DNA of 8,477 nucleotides from an uncultured Butyrivibrio sp. (GTDB lineage Bacteria; Bacillota; Clostridia; Lachnospirales; Lachnospiraceae). Below the pieces are notes generated by a model, which made no database searches, had not been told where the DNA came from, and saw only the letters and a list, made by a program, of their open reading frames with translations. This document shows, in pieces, positions 6,960 to 8,477 of this stretch (its first letter is position 1; each line of letters begins with the position of its first letter). Where the stretch lies: positions 1 through 8,477 of the forward strand of contig NZ_CAMVPU010000100.1 in the NCBI RefSeq assembly GCF_947169445.1, written 5' to 3'. A program made the translations under genes and the position numbers.

Positions 6960-7520
6960 ATGAAGTATTTTTGGATGTATATCAAACAAACATTGCGGTT
7001 TGTACTTAAGCCACTTTCTTTTGTGCCTGCAATCATAATGATGTGCACGATCTTCATGTTTTCCGAGCAGGATGCAACGGCTAGCTCAGAGCTTAGCTAC
7101 AAGGTTGGTGTCAAAGTTTTTTCTGTTGCCAATGAGACCTTCGACAAAGGCTGGAGCGATGAGAGAATTTCTCAGCTTTCTGTTAAATCCCAGTATTACA
7201 TCAGAAAGACAGCACATTTTACAGAGTATTTTGTTCTGGCTGTAACAGTGGCTTTTCCACTTTATGTATTTGGAGTAAGAGGACTTTGGCTTGTCTTTTT
7301 TGCAGGAGGTTTTTGTATAGCCTTTGCGGGACTGGATGAATATCATCAATCCTTTATCGCAGGAAGAAGTCCTCAGAAAAGAGATGTTTTAATTGATAGC
7401 TGCGGCGTCATTTTAGGAGTGATCATTACAAGGATAGTCGGCTGGACCGGAAGAATGACCATTTTCAAGCCTCTTTCCAATAATCAGGAAAAGAAACAAA
7501 AAACTGTTGACAGACGTTAA
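6960..7520 (+). CDS. VanZ-family membrane protein
   Basis: 186-residue integral membrane protein of the VanZ family. The hallmarks are a first membrane helix (about 15-34) ending in FSEQ (34-37), RKTAHFTEYF (82-91), and DEYHQSFIAGR (126-136) followed by a D-x-x-x-D pair at 142 and 146. Further helices are at about 88-104, 109-124 and 145-161, and the C-terminal tail is charged. The family is named for a teicoplanin-resistance accessory protein, but most members are chromosomal with unknown envelope roles. Resistance should not be inferred here. The start ATG 6960 has no good Shine-Dalgarno and lies 7 nt after the previous stop, which suggests translational coupling. A longer reading from 6849 would overlap the flavin-reductase gene and is rejected. 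The infC operon's -35 box lies in its last codons, and no terminator separates it from infC except the infC attenuator. Confidence 0.9.
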   Translation: MKYFWMYIKQTLRFVLKPLSFVPAIIMMCTIFMFSEQDATASSELSYKVGVKVFSVANETFDKGWSDERISQLSVKSQYYIRKTAHFTEYFVLAVTVAFPLYVFGVRGLWLVFFAGGFCIAFAGLDEYHQSFIAGRSPQKRDVLIDSCGVILGVIITRIVGWTGRMTIFKPLSNNQEKKQKTVDRR

Positions 7521-7536
7521 ACAATTGTGTTATATT
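7507..7536 (+). promoter_or_regulatory. Promoter of the infC-rpmI operon, -35 inside the VanZ-family gene
   Basis: A consensus TTGACA (7507-7512) lies in the last codons of the upstream gene. TATATT (7531-7536) follows after 18 bp; TTATAT at 17 bp is the alternative register. The predicted start is near 7543, giving a leader of about 160 nt before infC. Confidence 0.82.
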
Positions 7537-7542
7537 ATCACA

Positions 7543-7703
7543 GTATTTGAAAACAAAGCAGAGTATCCACTCTCACCCTGCGGCTTCGCTGGCAGGCGTT
7601 AATATCTTTTAAATACAATCTTTTGATTGTACTTAGTATGATTTTAAGTGGATGCATCTGTGGATGTATCCATTTTTGTTTAAGTAGTTGGAGGTACAAG
7701 ACC
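7543..7703 (+). promoter_or_regulatory. infC-rpmI leader: terminator/antiterminator switch (L20-leader-like)
   Basis: Untranslated leader with alternative structures. Hairpin AGAGT/ACTCT (7560-7564/7569-7573) encloses ATCC. Hairpin CCTGC/GCAGG pairs 7577-7581 with 7592-7596. Hairpin TACAATC-TTTT-GATTGTA is at 7614-7631. The terminator is at 7646-7677. Segment GTATCCACT (7563-7571) pairs over 9 bp (eight Watson-Crick, one G·U) with AGTGGATGC (7647-7655), the 5' arm of the terminator, so the two folds are mutually exclusive. In Bacillus the same operon is attenuated by ribosomal protein L20 binding its leader. By analogy L20 would favour the terminator fold here; this is inference, as I cannot confirm the L20 site itself. 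Confidence 0.72.
7646..7677 (+). terminator. Leader attenuator (intrinsic terminator) upstream of infC
   Basis: AAGTGGATGCATC (7646-7658) pairs with GATGTATCCATTT (7663-7675) over 13 bp with two G·U pairs around the loop TGTG. The T-run extends to 7677 and is followed by GTTTA. It lies only 12 nt before the infC ribosome site and so must be conditional. Read-through transcripts from the VanZ-family gene also meet it. Confidence 0.8.
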
Positions 7704-8213
7704 ATTAGCGAATTATTTATTAACGATCAGATCAGAGCTAAAGAGGTAAGAGTTATTGGCATCGAGGGCGATCAGCTTGGAGTTATGTCAATTCAGGATG
7801 CCAGAAAGATTGCAGATGATGAAGGTGTTGATCTTGTTATGATCGCGCCAAATGCTAAGCCACCTGTTTGCAGAGTTGTTGACTATGGTAAGTTCAAGTA
7901 TGAGCAGCTTCGCAAAGAGAAAGAGGCTAAGAAGAAGCAGAAGACAGTCGAGATTAAGGAAATCAGACTTTCACCTAACATTGATACCAATGATCTGAAT
8001 ACTAAGGTCAATGCAGCAAGAAAGTTCCTTGAAAAAGGAAACCGCGTAAAGGTAACACTTCGTTTCCGTGGCCGTGAGATGGCTCACATGGGTGCAAGCG
8101 TACATATCCTTACAGATTTCGCTGAGGCACTTACTGATGTAGCTGTTATTGAGAAACAGCCTAAGGTTGAGGGACGTAGTATGACCATGTTCCTTACAGA
8201 GAAGAAGAACTAA
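7704..8213 (+). CDS. infC: Translation initiation factor IF-3, AUU start
   Basis: 169-residue IF-3, which binds the 30S subunit, discriminates start codons and prevents 50S joining. The N-domain opens SELFINDQIRAKEVRVIG. The IF-3 signature RVVDYGKFKYEQLR is at 57-70. A Lys-rich linker (71-80) leads to the C-domain starting EIKEIRLSP and ending EKKN. The length is normal. The start chosen is ATT 7704, 9 nt after GGAGG (7690-7694). No ATG, GTG or TTG lies in frame at a usable distance from that site, and the next in-frame ATG is codon 28 (7785), which would remove the conserved N-terminus. In-frame codons upstream run through the attenuator and are not coding. AUU starts are known for infC in E. 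coli, where IF-3 represses its own translation. rpmI follows 67 nt downstream. Confidence 0.95.
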   Translation: MSELFINDQIRAKEVRVIGIEGDQLGVMSIQDARKIADDEGVDLVMIAPNAKPPVCRVVDYGKFKYEQLRKEKEAKKKQKTVEIKEIRLSPNIDTNDLNTKVNAARKFLEKGNRVKVTLRFRGREMAHMGASVHILTDFAEALTDVAVIEKQPKVEGRSMTMFLTEKKN

Positions 8214-8280
8214 TCAGGTTTCTACCAATTTATTGGTTAAAGATAACAAATTTTATAAGATACACAGGAGGATTTTAGTT

Positions 8281-8477
8281 ATGCAGCAAAAGATGAAGAC
8301 AAAGAGAGCTGCTGCCAAGAGATTCAAGGTTACAGGCACAGGCAAGCTCATGAGAAACAAAGCGTATAAGCGCCACATCTTAACAAAGAAGTCCACAAAG
8401 AGAAAGAGAAATCTTAGACATGCTGGACTCGTTGACGCTACTAATGTAAAGGCTATGAAGAGCATTCTTCCTTACGC
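8281..8477 (+). CDS. rpmI: 50S ribosomal protein L35 (cut by window end)
   Basis: 65 codons plus two bases of ribosomal protein L35; the stop lies just outside the window. The opening MQQKMKTKRAAAKRFKVTG matches the family's usual Met-Lys-x-[HK]-x-[GA]-AAKRF start. The product is very basic, with Lys/Arg-rich blocks (30-46), and ends in ILPY, as typical for a 65-66-residue L35, so only the last one or two residues should be missing. AGGAGG (8266-8271) sits 9 nt before the ATG. The gap after infC holds only a weak ACCAAT/ATTGGT inverted repeat (8224-8237), not a terminator, so it is co-transcribed with infC. rplT (L20) is expected next. Confidence 0.95.
   Translation, partial: MQQKMKTKRAAAKRFKVTGTGKLMRNKAYKRHILTKKSTKRKRNLRHAGLVDATNVKAMKSILPY

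Noticed and set aside
6662..7057. Minus-strand ORF of 131 codons opposite the flavin reductase and VanZ-family genes
   Set aside because: It is antisense to two well-supported genes and shows no family features or ribosome site.
6960..7520. VanZ-family gene as a glycopeptide-resistance determinant
   Set aside because: No vanA/B/H/X/R/S-like genes are nearby; chromosomal VanZ-family proteins are widespread and mostly unrelated to resistance.
7623..7703. N-terminal extension of IF-3 from a TTG start
   Set aside because: It would translate through the attenuator hairpin, encodes a Cys-rich sequence unlike any IF-3, and lies upstream of the good GGAGG site.
8224..8237. Inverted repeat ACCAAT/ATTGGT between infC and rpmI as a terminator
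   Set aside because: The stem is short and AT-rich, no T-run follows, and the genes are a conserved operon.

Overview
The window looks like chromosomal core sequence of a low-to-moderate GC Gram-positive bacterium, most likely a Clostridia member of the Lachnospiraceae (Butyrivibrio/Pseudobutyrivibrio type). This is an inference. It rests on strong AGGAGG-type ribosome binding sites, AT-rich sigma-A-like promoters, the gene families present, a Firmicutes-style attenuated infC-rpmI leader and a secreted glycan-degrading lipoprotein. I see no phage, transposon, CRISPR or defence genes.

Layout. A tRNA-Trp(CCA) gene lies on the minus strand at the left edge with its own promoter; in many Clostridia this tRNA precedes secE-nusG, which would lie outside the window. 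Everything else is on the plus strand. First comes a secreted 353-residue protein made of four related ~64-residue units in an A-B-A-B order, closed by a good Rho-independent terminator. Next is a 625-residue GH13 alpha-amylase-type lipoprotein. A perfect 12-bp LacI/CcpA-type palindrome overlaps its -35 position, suggesting sugar-responsive control. Then follow a HAD-superfamily hydrolase, oligoendopeptidase F (pepF), a flavin-reductase-like FMN-binding protein and a VanZ-family membrane protein. The last three are tightly spaced (11 and 7 nt gaps) and are probably co-transcribed.

The right edge is the translation-factor operon infC-rpmI (rplT expected next). Its -35 box (TTGACA) lies inside the last codons of the VanZ-family gene. 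About 160 nt of leader follow, ending in an intrinsic terminator just before infC. An upstream 9-nt segment (7563-7571) is complementary to the 5' arm of that terminator, so a terminator/antiterminator switch can be read directly from the sequence. infC appears to start at an AUU codon, the rare start known from IF3 autoregulation elsewhere.

The most rewarding points are the infC leader switch combined with the AUU start, the operator-controlled amylase promoter, the unassigned A-B-A-B secreted protein, and a HAD enzyme that combines a haloacid-dehalogenase-like motif I with a phosphatase-like motif IV. I found no clearly new multi-gene system; most of the window is ordinary housekeeping sequence.
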